Shown here piece by piece: positions 1 through 11,165 of a DNA stretch of 64,000 bases; position 1 is the stretch's first letter, and every line of letters begins with the position of its first letter. A program made the translations under genes and the position numbers. The notes beneath the pieces were generated by a model, which was not told where the DNA came from, ran no database searches, and saw only the letters and a program-made list of their open reading frames with translations. This DNA comes from Asterias amurensis (lineage: Eukaryota > Echinodermata > Asteroidea > Forcipulatida > Asteriidae): assembly GCF_032118995.1 (NCBI RefSeq), contig NC_092661.1, forward strand, positions 14,429,506 through 14,493,505. The letters run 5' to 3'.

Positions 1-1350
1 CGATACATTCCTGTGGTTGATGCCGCAACCAAAGAGCAATACATTTATGTGGTTGATGCCGCAACCAAAGAGTAAGACATTTCTGTGGTTGATGACGCAA
101 CCAAAGAGCGAGACATTTCTCTAGTTGACAGGGCAACCAATAAGCGAGACATTTCTGTGGTTGACGGTGCAACCAAAGAGATGGAAGTTTCTGTGATTGA
201 CATGGCAACCAAAGAGCAATACATTTCTGTGGTTGACCGCACAACTTAAGAGATAGAAATTTCTGTGATTGACAGCCCAACCAAAGGGTGACACATTTCT
301 GTGGTTGACAGGGCAACCAAAGAGTGAGACATTTCTGTGGTTGTAAGGGCAACCAAAGAAAAAGACATTTCTGTGGTTGACGGCGACAACCAATGAGTGA
401 GACATTTCTGTGGTTGACATGGCAACCAAAGAGCAATACATTCATGTGGTTGACGGCGCAACCAAAGAGCAGTACATTTATGTGGTTGACGGCGCAACCA
501 AAGAGTGAGACATTTCTGTGGTTGATAGGGCAACCAAAGAGCCATACATTTCTGTGGTTGATGGCACAACCAAAGAGCAATACATTTACGTGGTTGATGC
601 CGCAACCAAAGAGTAAGACATTTCTGTGGTTGATGATGCAACCAAAGAGCGAGACATTTCTCTGGTTGACAGGGCAACCAATGAGCGAGACATTTCTGTG
701 GTTGACAGGGCAACCAAAGAGCAATACATTTCCGTGGTTGACGTCGCAACCAAAGAGCAATACATTTACGTGGTTGACGGCGCAACCAAAGAGCAATACA
801 TTTACGTGGTTGAAGGCGCAACAACCAGAGAGCGAGACATTTCTGTGGTTGACATGGCAACCAAAGAGCGATACATTCCTGTGGTTGATGCCGCAACCAA
901 AGAGCAATACATTTATGTGGTTGATGCCGCAACCAAAGAGTAAGACATTTCTGTGGTTGATGACGCAACCAAAGAGCGAGACATTTCTCTAGTTGACAGG
1001 GCAACCAATAAGCGAGACATTTCTGTGGTTGACGGTGCAACCAAAGAGATGGAAGTTTCTGTGATTGACATGGCAACCAAAGAGCAATACATTTCTGTGG
1101 TTGACCGCACAACTTAAGAGATAGAAATTTCTGTGATTGACAGCCCAACCAAAGGGTGACACATTTCTGTGGTTGACAGGGCAACCAAAGAGTGAGACAT
1201 TTCTGTGGTTGTAAGGGCAACCAAAGAAAAAGACATTTCTGTGGTTGACGGCGACAACCAATGAGTGAGACATTTCTGTGGTCGACGATGACAACCAAAG
1301 AAAGAGATATTTATGTTGTTGACGGCGCAACCAAAGAGTGAGACATTTCT
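1..1350. repeat. 36-bp minisatellite array
   Basis: About 37 tandem copies of a 36-bp unit, roughly 'caaccaaagag' followed by 'acatttctgtggttga' plus a variable tail. The array starts before the window. Because 36 is a multiple of three, several frames stay open on both strands and read as 12-residue peptide repeats, including a 350-codon minus-strand frame at 246-1298. I regard these as by-products of the period, not genes. Positions 1-412 recur at 869-1280, apparently without mismatch. Confidence 0.95.
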
Positions 1351-1429
1351 TTACCCTTGTGTGAGTGGTTCTCAACACTAGATTAGGCGTGGGGATATTA
1401 GCAGGTTGCTTTAGATAGTGAATCTGTCA

Positions 1430-1625
1430 GAAGCCCGTATTTGTTGAGAGAAATAGACTATACAGATGGAAATGTATGCATTTGGGGCTCTGTAATGACC
1501 CAGCTACTTTTAAGAGACTTATGGAAAAGGTCATAAGAGGGTTGCAGTGGGAAATCCTGCTGACCTATGTAGAGGACTTAAATGTCTTAGGTAACACAGT
1601 TTAAGAAACGAAAGAGAGACTGAAA
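1430..1625 (+). mobile_element. Ty3/Gypsy-type retrotransposon fossil (RT core piece)
   Basis: The plus-strand translation resembles the palm region of Ty3/Gypsy reverse transcriptases, with words such as FGLCNDPATFKRLME and LLTYVEDL. It is a short, broken, old fragment with no recognisable LTR nearby. It lies directly beside the Penelope-like fragments that start near 1636, and another piece of the same kind follows at 2690-3450. Confidence 0.6.
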
Positions 1626-1635
1626 GTGGTGTAGA

Positions 1636-2480
1636 TTGTTGACTTGCTGAGGAGTGAGGCTTGTGTGTTCTGTCATGGAGGGATCAGCTTGTTGGCGTTG
1701 TTTGGTGATCAGGCATGCTTCTTTCGTGGGTATGTTGGTGAAGAGAGAGACAACACCAAAACTTACAACAATGTCCGATTGACTGAGGTGAATGCCCTTA
1801 ATGATGTTGACGAACCGACTTCGTTTGGTGATGCGATGCTTTGTGAGGCAGCTTGAGACTGATGGAGAGATCGGAGCTGGTTGGTGATCTTGTGTTCAAT
1901 GGCCTGGACAAGACTTCATAAGTTCCTACAACACCTGAACAACTAACATCCACTATCAAAGTGACCCTAACCCTAACCCTAATCCTAATGCTAAACCTAA
2001 TCCTAACGAAGTCCGAATCCATATCCTTCAAACCATCAAGAATTCTAAGCTACCAAAACCTAACACACGCAAGCAATAAAATGCCGCCATCTAAGCTATA
2101 CCTAAAGACCAATCCATCCACATGTCAGCCAACAAGGGTAACGCCACTGTGGTCATGTCCACCTCTGACTACGAACAACAAGGTGACTGAGATTCTCTCA
2201 ACTGACACTAAGAGACAACTACCAAGAAACCCTATCCAGGCCATCCAGCACAAGATCACCAACTAGCTCCGATCTCTCCATCAGTCTCAGGCTGCCTCAC
2301 AAAGCATTACATCATCAACCAGAGTCGGTTTGTCAACATCTACCTCAGTCAATCGGACATTGTTGCAAGTTTTGATGTACATGAAGTCTCTCTCTTCACC
2401 AACATACCCTGAAAGAAGCATGTCTCATCACAAAGCAAAGCCTATAAGTTGATCACCCCATGACACTTCTTATTTATACT
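1636..2480. mobile_element. Inverted pair of Penelope-like RT fragments, copy 1
   Basis: The minus-strand arm (about 1660-1905) and the plus-strand arm (about 2230-2470) are similar copies of one sequence in inverted orientation. Plus-arm peptides such as TEILSTDTKRQLPRNP and the 'SLFTNIP'-like end match the N-terminal part of Penelope-like element (PLE) reverse transcriptase. The loop contains degenerate CCCTAA repeats (1965-2010). Both arms lack a segment present in copy 3, so they share a deleted ancestor. The fragments are old and non-functional. Confidence 0.7.
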
Positions 2481-2689
2481 TGCGTATCTTCATCAAGCTT
2501 CCGATGGAGGGACCACTCAAATGAGCAAACCGCTGAGGCTGCCATTGGATCTACATGTACTCTATTCTCAGAGAAATAGAGAAAGAACTGAAGAACGCTG
2601 AGCTTGGATTGTTTATAGAGTTAAACATAACAAGCCAGGACAGAGTGGCTCAGTAGAGAAAGCTCATGAAGACAGACATTTATCACAAG
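2481..2689. other. Unassigned spacer between element fragments
   Basis: No gene or repeat boundary is evident. The sequence lies between the Penelope-like pair and the second Gypsy-type piece and may belong to either. Confidence 0.4.
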
Positions 2690-3450
2690 ATATTAGGCTA
2701 GAGTGTTAGATAAAGGAAGAAAGTAGTATTAGCCAGATCACTTGTAGAGTAGGGAACCAGATGATTCCAATGCAGGTGTTTAACCCAGGCAAAAAGCCAA
2801 GAATGGCTCAAAAAGGTATCACCGTTGGGTTTATTTCCACTGTGGAACATGAGGCAATTAGAAATAAGGCAAATGAGGCTAGTGAGCCAAAGCAGGGTTT
2901 GTATTTGCATTTACTAGACTCATTTACAAGAAGTACAGACAATGAACAAAACTAGTACCGGTAAGCTGTTCCAGTCAGGACGTTTTAAGTAGAGTTCGAA
3001 GACGTGGGGGTCAAGATATAGGTAGGACGTATGTTATGAAACACCACATAACCACTGGAGATGCAAGGCCAGTAAAACAGAGACCAAGATGGAACTCTGA
3101 CTGCCTTAAGAGAGATACAAAGACAGGTTGTTGGCATAAAGAAAAGAGGTGTGATAGAACCCTCGTATAGCCTGCAGGCTGCCAATGTTGTACAAAGGCG
3201 TTTCTGTATAGACTACAGAAGGTAAACCTGTCCCAACATGAAGGATTCTTGGCCTTGTGTCCTACTACAAAAAGTTCATACAGGGTTTTGCAGAGATTGA
3301 TAGTCTTTTGCATGCCCTGACAGGGAAGTCAAGACTGTTGTAGTGGAGTGAGTTATACCATGGAGCTATATACCAGGGTGTATTTGACAACCCTGCAAGC
3401 AGTGTAGCCAGGAACAACTCGTAGAGTAGAGAGGGCAGAATAAACAAAAT
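2690..3450 (+). mobile_element. Ty3/Gypsy-type retrotransposon fossil (PR-RT region)
   Basis: Plus-strand translation shows stretches typical of Ty3/Gypsy pol: the linker before RT (words such as PGKKPRMAQKGITVGF), then HHITTGDARPVKQRPRW, and near 3250-3330 YYKKFIQGFAEIDSLLHALT, which resembles the RT-RNase H connection. It is clearly broken in many places. Its order relative to the 1430-1625 piece is not that of an intact element, so the locus is rearranged or holds two insertions. No LTRs are seen. Confidence 0.65.
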
Positions 3451-3779
3451 GTCCGCAGAGCATTTTAGAAAAGAGAAACAAGAGGAAAAGTTGTTGGTTC
3501 AACCAAGAAAACCCCAAGTACATGATGAGACTAAGTTAGGTTTTAAATGCCAAAAAGACGGACAAGAACCACAAGAGTATAACTTTTATTTCATTGTTGG
3601 CCTACAATGTGAGAGATTCAGTGTGCCCCTACTCAGTTAACGTGTAATCGTTGGATGCATAAACGATGTTATCTTTCAATTTAACGAAACACTCCCCAGT
3701 TAAAATAGTTCAATTATAAGCTGAGCAAACTGGAGTTTTACCAGATAAAGATTATGTTTGACAGTCAGAAAATTAGATA
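3451..3779. other. Short unassigned ORF region
   Basis: A 63-codon plus-strand frame (3449-3640), rich in Lys, Glu and Gln, lies directly downstream of the Gypsy-type fossil and may be part of it. I do not recognise the product, and no splice sites or conserved motifs are visible. Confidence 0.3.
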
Positions 3780-3950
3780 CAATTAAGCAGTGTTGCAGTC
3801 GAGTCACCTATGTCAAGTCGGAGTCCGAGCCATGAGTCACAAGTCACTTGGGTCGAGTCCAAGTCCCGAGTCACTTGTTTGAGTCTTGAGTCCGAGTAAC
3901 GAATCATTTGGGTCAAGTCCGAGTCCGAGTCACGAGTCACTTGTTTAAAT
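3780..3950. repeat. Degenerate AGTC-rich tandem repeat
   Basis: Repeated words 'gagtcacttg', 'gagtccgagtc' and 'gggtcgagtcc' make an imperfect short-period array of about 170 bp. No gene is seen in it. Confidence 0.8.
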
Positions 3951-6660
3951 AGTTAAATAGTTCAACTTCAACCGGTTTACCTATACCGAAGCACTTGATC
4001 GCAAACCAAATGTCAAAAAATAAGAGTTGGATATTACAAAATAAAACACATAATTTAAACAATGTGCCATGATAAGATTCGAACCCACATTCCGATGATT
4101 AACCACCAGAACTTGAATTCGACGCTCTTGACCACGACACCCTTCCTTTACTTTTAAATGAAATAAACAATATTGATGAAAGATTCGTTACAAACTAAAG
4201 TGAATATTTCAACTTGATAAACAGCCGTCTTCACAAATTAAAAGATAACATGATCCTTGTCCATTAGAACACAGTACAGCTGAAAACACGATATCTTCCC
4301 ATACTGGTATACCGAAAAACTTTCCATTTAAAATAGTTTAATTGTAAACTGAGCAAACTGGCACTGTACTCAATAATGTTTGATAAAGTACACAGAATTA
4401 GATAAAAACAAGGCAAATACATTTACAATGTACTGTACACTGTAATCTTGGAATAATTTCTCTATCCTGCAACACCACTTCTTCCCTTATGTGTACCTCA
4501 AGGAATATCTCATTTGAGTAAATTCAATATAAAATTATTTCATAATTAATGAAATAGTGGTGGTAGGATACAGACATTATCCTATCTATATGAAACATAA
4601 TAAGGCCTGAAGAGTGACAAGCTTAACAGAGTAAACTGTACCAACACAGAACCACAAACAAAAACCTTAAAGGCACTGGACATTATTGGTATTTACTCTA
4701 AATAATTGGTAGCATAAAAACCGACTTGCTTGTTGATAGTGCAAAGAAACATTGGTAGAAACGACTCCATTATTTTCTTGCACTTTCTATGACCAATTGA
4801 GCCCATGACTAAGTGAGAATATTGGTCTTTCACAATTAGATTACCAAACGTGTCCAGTGCCTTACAATTCATTAGGCCTAAAGAAATCCTCAAAACAATC
4901 TATATTTTGTATTAGCCAGTACAAGTTTGCTCAGTCTGTTCCTTTAATAATAATAATAATTAATTTTTAGTGTTAAGCACAAGTTTACAATAACCGTATT
5001 AATGCGCTTTACATTAGTGCCCATGTCATTGGGTCAATAACATTCCTTTAATCTTTCTCGGCTCTCTATGGACAGCCGTCAGCTGCAGCATAGTGCAAGT
5101 GGCTTTATAACCCCTACCCTCACAGGTAAATTTATACCCCAGAGTGACCATGACCAGATTCGAACCCACATTGCGATGATTAACCACCAGAACTTGAATT
5201 CGACGCTCTTAACCACGATCCCTTCTTTAATATTAAACAAAATCACAGATTGACGAATCTTAACAGAGAACAAACTGTAGCAATAAACAGAACCACAAAC
5301 AAAAATCTTAAAGGCACTGGACATAATTGGTAAATACTCAAAATAATTGGTACCATAAAAACTGACCTTTCTCCCTGTTGATAGTTATATAAAAAAAAAA
5401 ACCTTCAGAGAAATTGCTCCATTGTTTTCTTGCACTTTTGATGACCAATCGACCCAAATTTTCACTGTTTGTAATGTTATTGCATACTTTGGGATACACC
5501 AAGTGAGAATATTAGTCTGTCACAATTACCAAACGTATCCAGTGCCTTACAATTCATCAGGCCTAAAAAATGTTCTCAAATCAATCTATATGTTGTATTA
5601 GCCAGTACAAGTTTGCTCAGTCTGTTCCTTTAATAATAACTAGTTCTTAGTGTTTAGCGCATTTCACAATAACCATATCAATGTGATTCACATTAGTGGC
5701 CTCGTCATTGGGCCAATAACATTCCTTTAAGCTTTCTCAGCTCTCTATGGACAGCCCTGAGCTGCAGTATGGTGCAAGTGGCTTTTCAACCCCTACCCTC
5801 ATACAGGTGACCATTTATACCCTTGTGTGAACACAAGTGCCATGATAAGATTCGAACCCACATTCCGATGATTAACCACCAGAACTTGAATTCGATGCTC
5901 TTACCACGACAAGCTTCTTTAATTTTAAACGAAATAAACCATATTGATGAAAGTGTAGATTATTTTTGTGAATCTACACTCAACTGTCAATTTGTTGCAA
6001 ACTAAAGTGAATAGTTCAACTTGAAAATAACTGTCTTAAAACATGTTATCTTTTAATTTACCAAAACACTTTCCAGTTAAAGCAATTTAATTGTGGACTG
6101 AGCAAACTGGCATTGTACTGGATAGATAATGTTTAACAAAGTACACAAAATTAGATACAATTAAGGAACATTCAATGTACACTATCCTGCCACCACTTTT
6201 TCACTTATTTTTAACACCAGGAGTATCTCATTTGAGTAAATTCAATCTAAAATTATTTCATAACGAATGAAAAAGTAGTGGTAGGATATGATATGGACAT
6301 TATCCTCTATATTATTTTAAGCCTCCCTTGATTAAACAAAATTACACAGTGACAAATTTTAACAGAGTATTAATTGTAGCAATAAACATAACCACAAACA
6401 AGAACCTCAAAGGCACTGGACACTAGCTATTGCTCAAAAACAATTGTTAGCATAAAAATGACTTGTTAATGAGCAATGGAGAGCTGTTGGTCAGAATAAA
6501 ACATTGTGGGGAATGGCTCCATTATTTTCTTGCAGCTTCGATGACCAATTGAGCGAAAATTTTCACTGATTGTTATAATATGCAAACTTGTATTTTGGGA
6601 TACACCAAGTGAGAAAACTGGTCTTTGAAAATTACCAAATGTGTCCAGTGCCTTTTTACA
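3951..6660. repeat. Composite block repeated three times (tRNA-like head, hairpins, MITE)
   Basis: A composite recurs with its tRNA-like heads at 4068-4147, 5145-5223 and 5838-5915, spaced about 1.08 and 0.69 kb apart. On the minus strand each head carries a B-box-like GGGTTCGAATC. Each unit also holds a family-A MITE (about 4668-4866, 5308-5552, 6406-6655), and two hold a hairpin with CCACCAC/GTGGTGG ends (about 4463-4571 and 6182-6290). Flanking text such as 'gccagtacaagtttgctcag' is shared too. This indicates direct local duplication, not independent insertions. No coding capacity is seen. Confidence 0.7.
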
Positions 6661-7539
6661 ATTAAAGTTGTCACAATATAACATAAAAAAATACATAATC
6701 TGTAAAAGCTACGTCAAACAATCTTATCAATAGCAAGATAAATTTACTTTGGAATAACCATGGTAACGATAATGTGAGATGATGGCTGTCTTTTGATGAA
6801 GATGCAAGTTCTCCCGAGTTGAAAGAGACAGTACATGTATTTGAATGTGCGACAGACTCTGCAGTATCGAGCTTTGCTGATGGCTTCTCTTGGTCCACAT
6901 GTTGTTCTCTTAGAAGATCGTACACCAAATGAATGCTGATCAGTAGTTTAGCATATGAATACGTTTGCATATCAGTAATCTTATGAATGTACACTTATTA
7001 TTGAGAAAACTGTTAAAATAATCAGAGAATAAACTCTTCCTAATGTAAATTTGCTACGGCTCATACATTCCATTTGCGAACCTACACTTTCTCGTCCATT
7101 CTCCTTTACATGTAGCTCAGGTAAACGGTACTAAATTTTTGGAAATCTATAATTGAATTTAACAATACACATGTAACAGCTATTTTTATAATGAACCTTC
7201 AAAAGTATTTTCTTCCAAGTAGCATATTACTAACCAGTACAACTCTTTTATTTTACCATAGTTACTCAGTTTTACCAGAGGAAGTCCATTACTCCTAAAT
7301 GTAACAATCTGCTTTCATGAAACATGCAGTTCCAGCAATTTCTAAAACTGGCTATTTTAAACACTCTGGGCCTCACTGGAAACTTAAAAATCTTTAAATC
7401 TACTGTCATTTATCTTAATTTACAAACATGTGTAGATTGGATAAAGTTTTACATGTCTGTTTCAACCTTGTTTTACACTAACCTCAAACATCATTCCCAC
7501 TATATAAACCAGCAGTACTACTAAAATTGTTACAAATAT
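6661..7539. other. AT-rich region without recognised gene
   Basis: An open minus-strand frame at 6671-6994 is not recognisable. An AATAAA hexamer on the minus strand (7252-7247) lies about 290 bp past the stop of the candidate terminal exon at 7540-7795 and could be its polyadenylation signal. The rest is featureless. Confidence 0.4.
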
Positions 7540-7795
7540 TTATCGTAAAACCACAATGTCAACAAATGGTACTGTCCTATGTGGCAACCTTTGTTGGAAT
7601 AGTTTGGACAAAATATAACCTAAACATGTAAGAGGGTTGAGGAACACAACAGAAAGAGTAATGTAGAACACCAGGCCAGTACCCATACCGTAGTGTGGGG
7701 ATACGCCTTTCCCGCCAGCAGGAGATCTGTGTGTATATACTCCAACTGACATCAATGAAGTGTCGACCATTCCGGGGTCCAGGCGCCTCCTAACA
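7540..7795 (-). CDS. Candidate terminal exon of an unrecognised membrane protein
   Basis: A minus-strand frame of 85 codons including the stop, with no ATG of its own at the upstream boundary. It follows a good acceptor (pyrimidine-rich ...cttttgtttag) and begins with one base that completes a split codon. The translation starts VRRRLDPGMVDTSLMSV, passes a Gly-rich stretch and then a hydrophobic run of about 20 residues (GLVFYITLSVVFLNPLTCLG) typical of a membrane segment, ending in FVDIVVLR. Reading the upstream candidate exon at 15640-15730, which ends with two spare bases, into this one is in phase. A minus-strand AATAAA lies at 7252-7247. I do not recognise the family. A chance ORF remains possible. 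Confidence 0.4.
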
Positions 7796-8339
7796 CTAAA
7801 CAAAAGCTAAAACTAAACTGGCAAGGTGTTCCTTGAAAATAGAGAAGGGGAAGTAGAAGAGGAAATGGAAAAGGAGCGCAGTGAACCTATTCAATTTGGT
7901 GCTTCAATGGACTTTTATGGCTGTACAGATTTTTGTAAAATTAAATAAAGAAAATTAATAATAAAACTCTTATAGCGCGCATTTCGTAATTCCAGTTTTA
8001 ATGTGCTTGCAATGAATAAACGTTCCCCAAAGAGCTTGTCCTACACCCTTCAAGGTGAATTTAGTTTGGTTCATGAGATATGAACTTTTGAATTATGAAA
8101 ATTTGAACTACCGGTTTCAGCCAGAAGTAAAGGTCACATGGGATCATACTTCAGACAAGATTTATAACATACATGTATTTATTTATGCATCAAGTGCTTT
8201 GATATGCAATTACCTTTGTAAGCTAATTATCAGTAATTAATAAGGTTCCCATCAAGATATTTTTTAAGTCAATATATTAAAATAAGAAAATTAACTAAGT
8301 ACTTTGCTAATAATTACAGGTAACTATTATTTCATGACG

Positions 8340-8507
8340 TTAGCTTTCCAGTTTATACAGATATTCATCATCTTCATCAGGTCGGGCGTGCTCGGCTTTC
8401 TTTGATATGGTTCTCCCATCTTTCTCTCTTGATTTTCGAACCTTCATCCAGTTTCCTCCATCAATATTGGTCAAAAAGGCCTTCTTTTTGGCATCTTTGT
8501 TTGCCAT
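8340..8507 (-). CDS. Small 55-aa ORF, unknown function
   Basis: A complete minus-strand ORF from ATG at 8507 to TAA at 8340. The start has a strong Kozak context (AACATGG) and an in-frame TGA 12 bases upstream. The product begins MANKDAKKKAFLTNIDGG, continues with a basic stretch (WMKVRKSREKDGR) and ends with an acidic tail (DEDDEYLYKLES). It therefore has a Lys/Arg-rich N-terminal two thirds, a single Trp at position 20 and an acidic C-terminus. The composition looks like a real soluble protein, unlike the surrounding AT-rich DNA. No family is recognised. It could be a small gene, a retrocopy or a chance ORF. A minisatellite begins about 70 bp upstream. Confidence 0.4.
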   Translation of the reverse strand: MANKDAKKKAFLTNIDGGNWMKVRKSREKDGRTISKKAEHARPDEDDEYLYKLES

Positions 8508-8576
8508 GTTAAGTTTTCAAAGTAGAATATCTCCAGTGAGTTCTTCATAAGTTAGTCAATAGACCATAATTGTGGT

Positions 8577-9160
8577 TTACAATGCCCTTGGGATGGGCAC
8601 TTGAGAATTTGTCAAAGTAGTGTGTACAATGTCCTTGGGCTTGGCACTGGAGAGTTTGTCAGAGACGTATGCACAATGTCCTTAGGATAGGCACTGGAGA
8701 GTTTGTCAGAGACGTATGCACAATGTCCTTAGGATAGGCACTGGAGAGTTTGTCTTGTCAGAGACGTATGCACAATGTCCTTGGGATCGGCACTGGAGAA
8801 CTTGTCAGAGACGTATGCACAATGTCCTTAGGATTGGCACTGGAGAATTTGTCAGAGATGTATGCACAATGTCCTTGGAATTGGCACTGTAGAATTTGTT
8901 GGAGACGTACTGTATGCACAATGTCCTTGCAATTGGCACTGGAGAATATTTGCCAGAGAAGTACTGTATGCACAATGTCCTTAGGATAGGCACTGGAGAA
9001 TTTGTAGGAGTACTATGCACTATGTCCTTGGGATTGGCAATGAAGAATTTGTCAGAATAGTATGCACAATGTCCTTGGGATTGGCACTGAAGAATTTGTC
9101 AGAGTAGTATGCAGAATGTCCTTGAGATTGGCACTGCAGAATTTGTCAGAGTAGAGTGCT
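8577..9160. repeat. 47-50 bp minisatellite
   Basis: About 11-12 copies of a unit built around 'gcacaatgtccttaggat', 'ggcactggagaatttgtcag' and 'agacgtat'. Units differ slightly in length and sequence. Small ORFs on both strands here are products of the repeat. Confidence 0.93.
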
Positions 9161-9419
9161 CTCCTGATCTTGGCATCAGCAATCAGCATCTGTACCCAGT
9201 TCTTTTGTTGAAGAAACGGTGATCGCTTACAACCTTGCAACATCAATGACCGGCCTGTCCATACAAGGGATGTCACAACTCTCCAGGTAAACCAAACTTC
9301 AAATACCTTGAAAATGACATGCAGTAGACAACCAATGTGGTACGAGAACAGAGAAGACAGAGACATTTGCAGGAAAGCTGCCTCATCGCGCTGCGCCGAA
9401 CAATAGGCTTGAGACCGGA
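9161..9419. other. Unassigned spacer
   Basis: Lies between the minisatellite and the second Penelope-like pair. I recognise no gene or repeat. Confidence 0.4.
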
Positions 9420-10110
9420 ACTGGTATGTGATCTTTCATTTAATATCTGGAATGGGGTTTCTTTGGTAGGTATCTGTAAGTGCCAGTTGGTGTCTAAAGT
9501 GAAGGTTAGTGTCTGTAAGGGTCGGTTGTAGGCCTAGTCGTTGGTGTCTGTAAGTGTTGTCATGAGTGAGGGGTTAGGTTAACATTAAGGGTAAGGGTTA
9601 TAGAACTCCCGGGTAGCTCTATAGGGTGTGGGTTACGATGAGGGTTAGAATTGTGTTAGGGACAGACACCTACAAGAAACCCCATTCCGGATATTGAATG
9701 CAAGATCACATAGCAGCTCTAGTCTCTCCTTTTGTTTAGCATAATATTAATTTGCATTCAAGCTCTCTGAATCCCCTGCCCTCGTTTCCTCAGTCAACCA
9801 AAGATAGTGGTACACAACCTTGATGTTCCCCTCTACGGCATAGTAGTGTCCAGGGGTTCACAAACCCACAACACGGATCCTCCACCCAATTGGCCGCACA
9901 ATATCACCAACTAAAGTTTGACATTCATGTCAGTTTTGTCAAGATAACACTTGATCATCAGTTCCTCCAACACCTGAATAACCAGCGTGCACTCAAGAAA
10001 TTGACCATGGAACTAAAGGAGAACAATACCATCTCCTTCCACGATGTTTTAGAAGTTACCAGAAATGCAGATAGCACCCTCGCCCACACTGTACACTGGA
10101 AGATTGCACG
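9420..10110. mobile_element. Inverted Penelope-like fragments, copy 2
   Basis: Short inverted arms (about 9420-9480 and 9660-9720, both with 'gaatggggtttct' or its complement) flank a loop rich in degenerate TTAGGG-type words (9570-9660). The plus-strand continuation (about 9900-10110) translates to QFLQHLNNQRALKKLTMELK and NNTISFHDVLEVTRNADSTL, matching the post-palm region of Penelope-like reverse transcriptases. It is degenerate and non-functional. Confidence 0.65.
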
Positions 10111-10526
10111 CAATTAGCATTATCCACACAGGTCTTCGTTCCATTAGCCACTCTTGGAGTCCGCCACCCAGAACAATTTACAGTCCACTGTAAGCCTGTA
10201 GCAGTTAACCGGGTATATGGGTACCCAAAAGCAGATGTTCAGTTCCAGTTCCATTTTATCGATTCCATACCGGAACCATCCAGCGAGCAGCAGCTCCCAC
10301 AGAAATTTCACCTTTAGTTAGATATTCAGAGATGAAAATTCTTCAGTTACGTCGTAGTGACGTCACAATGTACTTAAAAGATCATCACTTAGGCTGTGTA
10401 CGCATCCAGTGTAGGATATGTCCCTCCTCATGTAAATGCCATTCATTTCTTATAACTTGCAGACTTGCAGTTCTGGTTCATGTTGCTCCTGCATGATGTC
10501 ATCTCTTCGTGATGATCATCTTCTGT
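10111..10526. other. No recognised feature
   Basis: Sequence between the Penelope-like and LINE remnants. I see no ORF or repeat of note. Confidence 0.4.
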
Positions 10527-11165
10527 CTACTTGTACCTCTTTTCCCTTTCCTTGCCCTTGGTTGCCAATCCATGATTTTTGGTGTCCATTTGTGATGTCT
10601 TAGGGTAAAGGGCCCATCCCATCTCTCTATAGGCTTTTTCATATTTTTCTGTTCCCTCTTGTTGTTTCTGTACATTTAATCCTGTCTCTATAATAAGAAA
10701 TAGTTGTCTGTCCATGTTTCTGCTCCATGAGTTATTGTTGATAGCCCACACTGATCCTATTATTTTTCTCAAAGTATTCCTTTGTATCGTCCAAAGGAGC
10801 TCCATCCTGCCTTAATCCTGGTTGATGCTTAATCTTCAGTTTTACTGTTTGGTACAGTATTTATATTCATTGACCCTGGTGGTCTATTGGTCCTCCACCA
10901 TTATTGAGTCATCTGTATTGAAGTTGGTCATGAACTTTTCCTTGTGTATCTTCAAATCACTGTCTTTATTTTTGCTGTTTACTTCATTTATTTGCACCTC
11001 TAAGTCATTAGCAGAAGAGGTGATAGAGCCACATCATCTGCCGAGCATAGATCTAATAACATTTCTCTATCAATAATGTACCCCTTCCTTCTCATCCAGT
11101 AAAGTGCTCTTGAAAACCTCTTCCAACACCATGCTGAACATTTTGGGTGATTTTTTGTCCCCATG
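10527..11165 (-). mobile_element. Degenerate LINE reverse-transcriptase remnant
   Basis: Read on the minus strand, the region keeps the order of a non-LTR reverse transcriptase: a GVRQGD-like block near 11110-11150, a catalytic 'LCSADDVAL' block near 11040 (canonical F/YxDD altered to SADD), a 'GWSSFGRYK' block near 10800, then a C-terminal region with NTLRKIIG and KNHGLATKGKE. The layout resembles RTE-type endonuclease/reverse-transcriptase LINEs, but class assignment is tentative. Several in-frame stops show that it is dead. No 5' ORF is seen. Confidence 0.6.

Noticed and set aside
246-1298. 350-codon minus-strand ORF and companion ORFs on both strands
   Set aside because: They lie wholly in the 36-bp minisatellite. 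The period is a multiple of three, so frames stay open without selection. No start context, splice sites or non-repeat sequence supports a gene.
1965-2010. True telomeric tract
   Set aside because: The CCCTAA words are few and degenerate, and they sit inside the loop of a Penelope-like inverted pair, so they are not evidence of a chromosome end.
4068-5915. Three possible minus-strand tRNAs
   Set aside because: B-box-like sequences without complete cloverleaf pairing, repeated inside a composite repeat block.
6671-6994. 107-codon minus-strand ORF as another exon of the suspected minus-strand gene
   Set aside because: One possible acceptor gives a compatible phase, but the pyrimidine tract is weak, the C-terminal half is AT-driven hydrophobic sequence, and the 7540-7795 exon already provides a better terminal exon.
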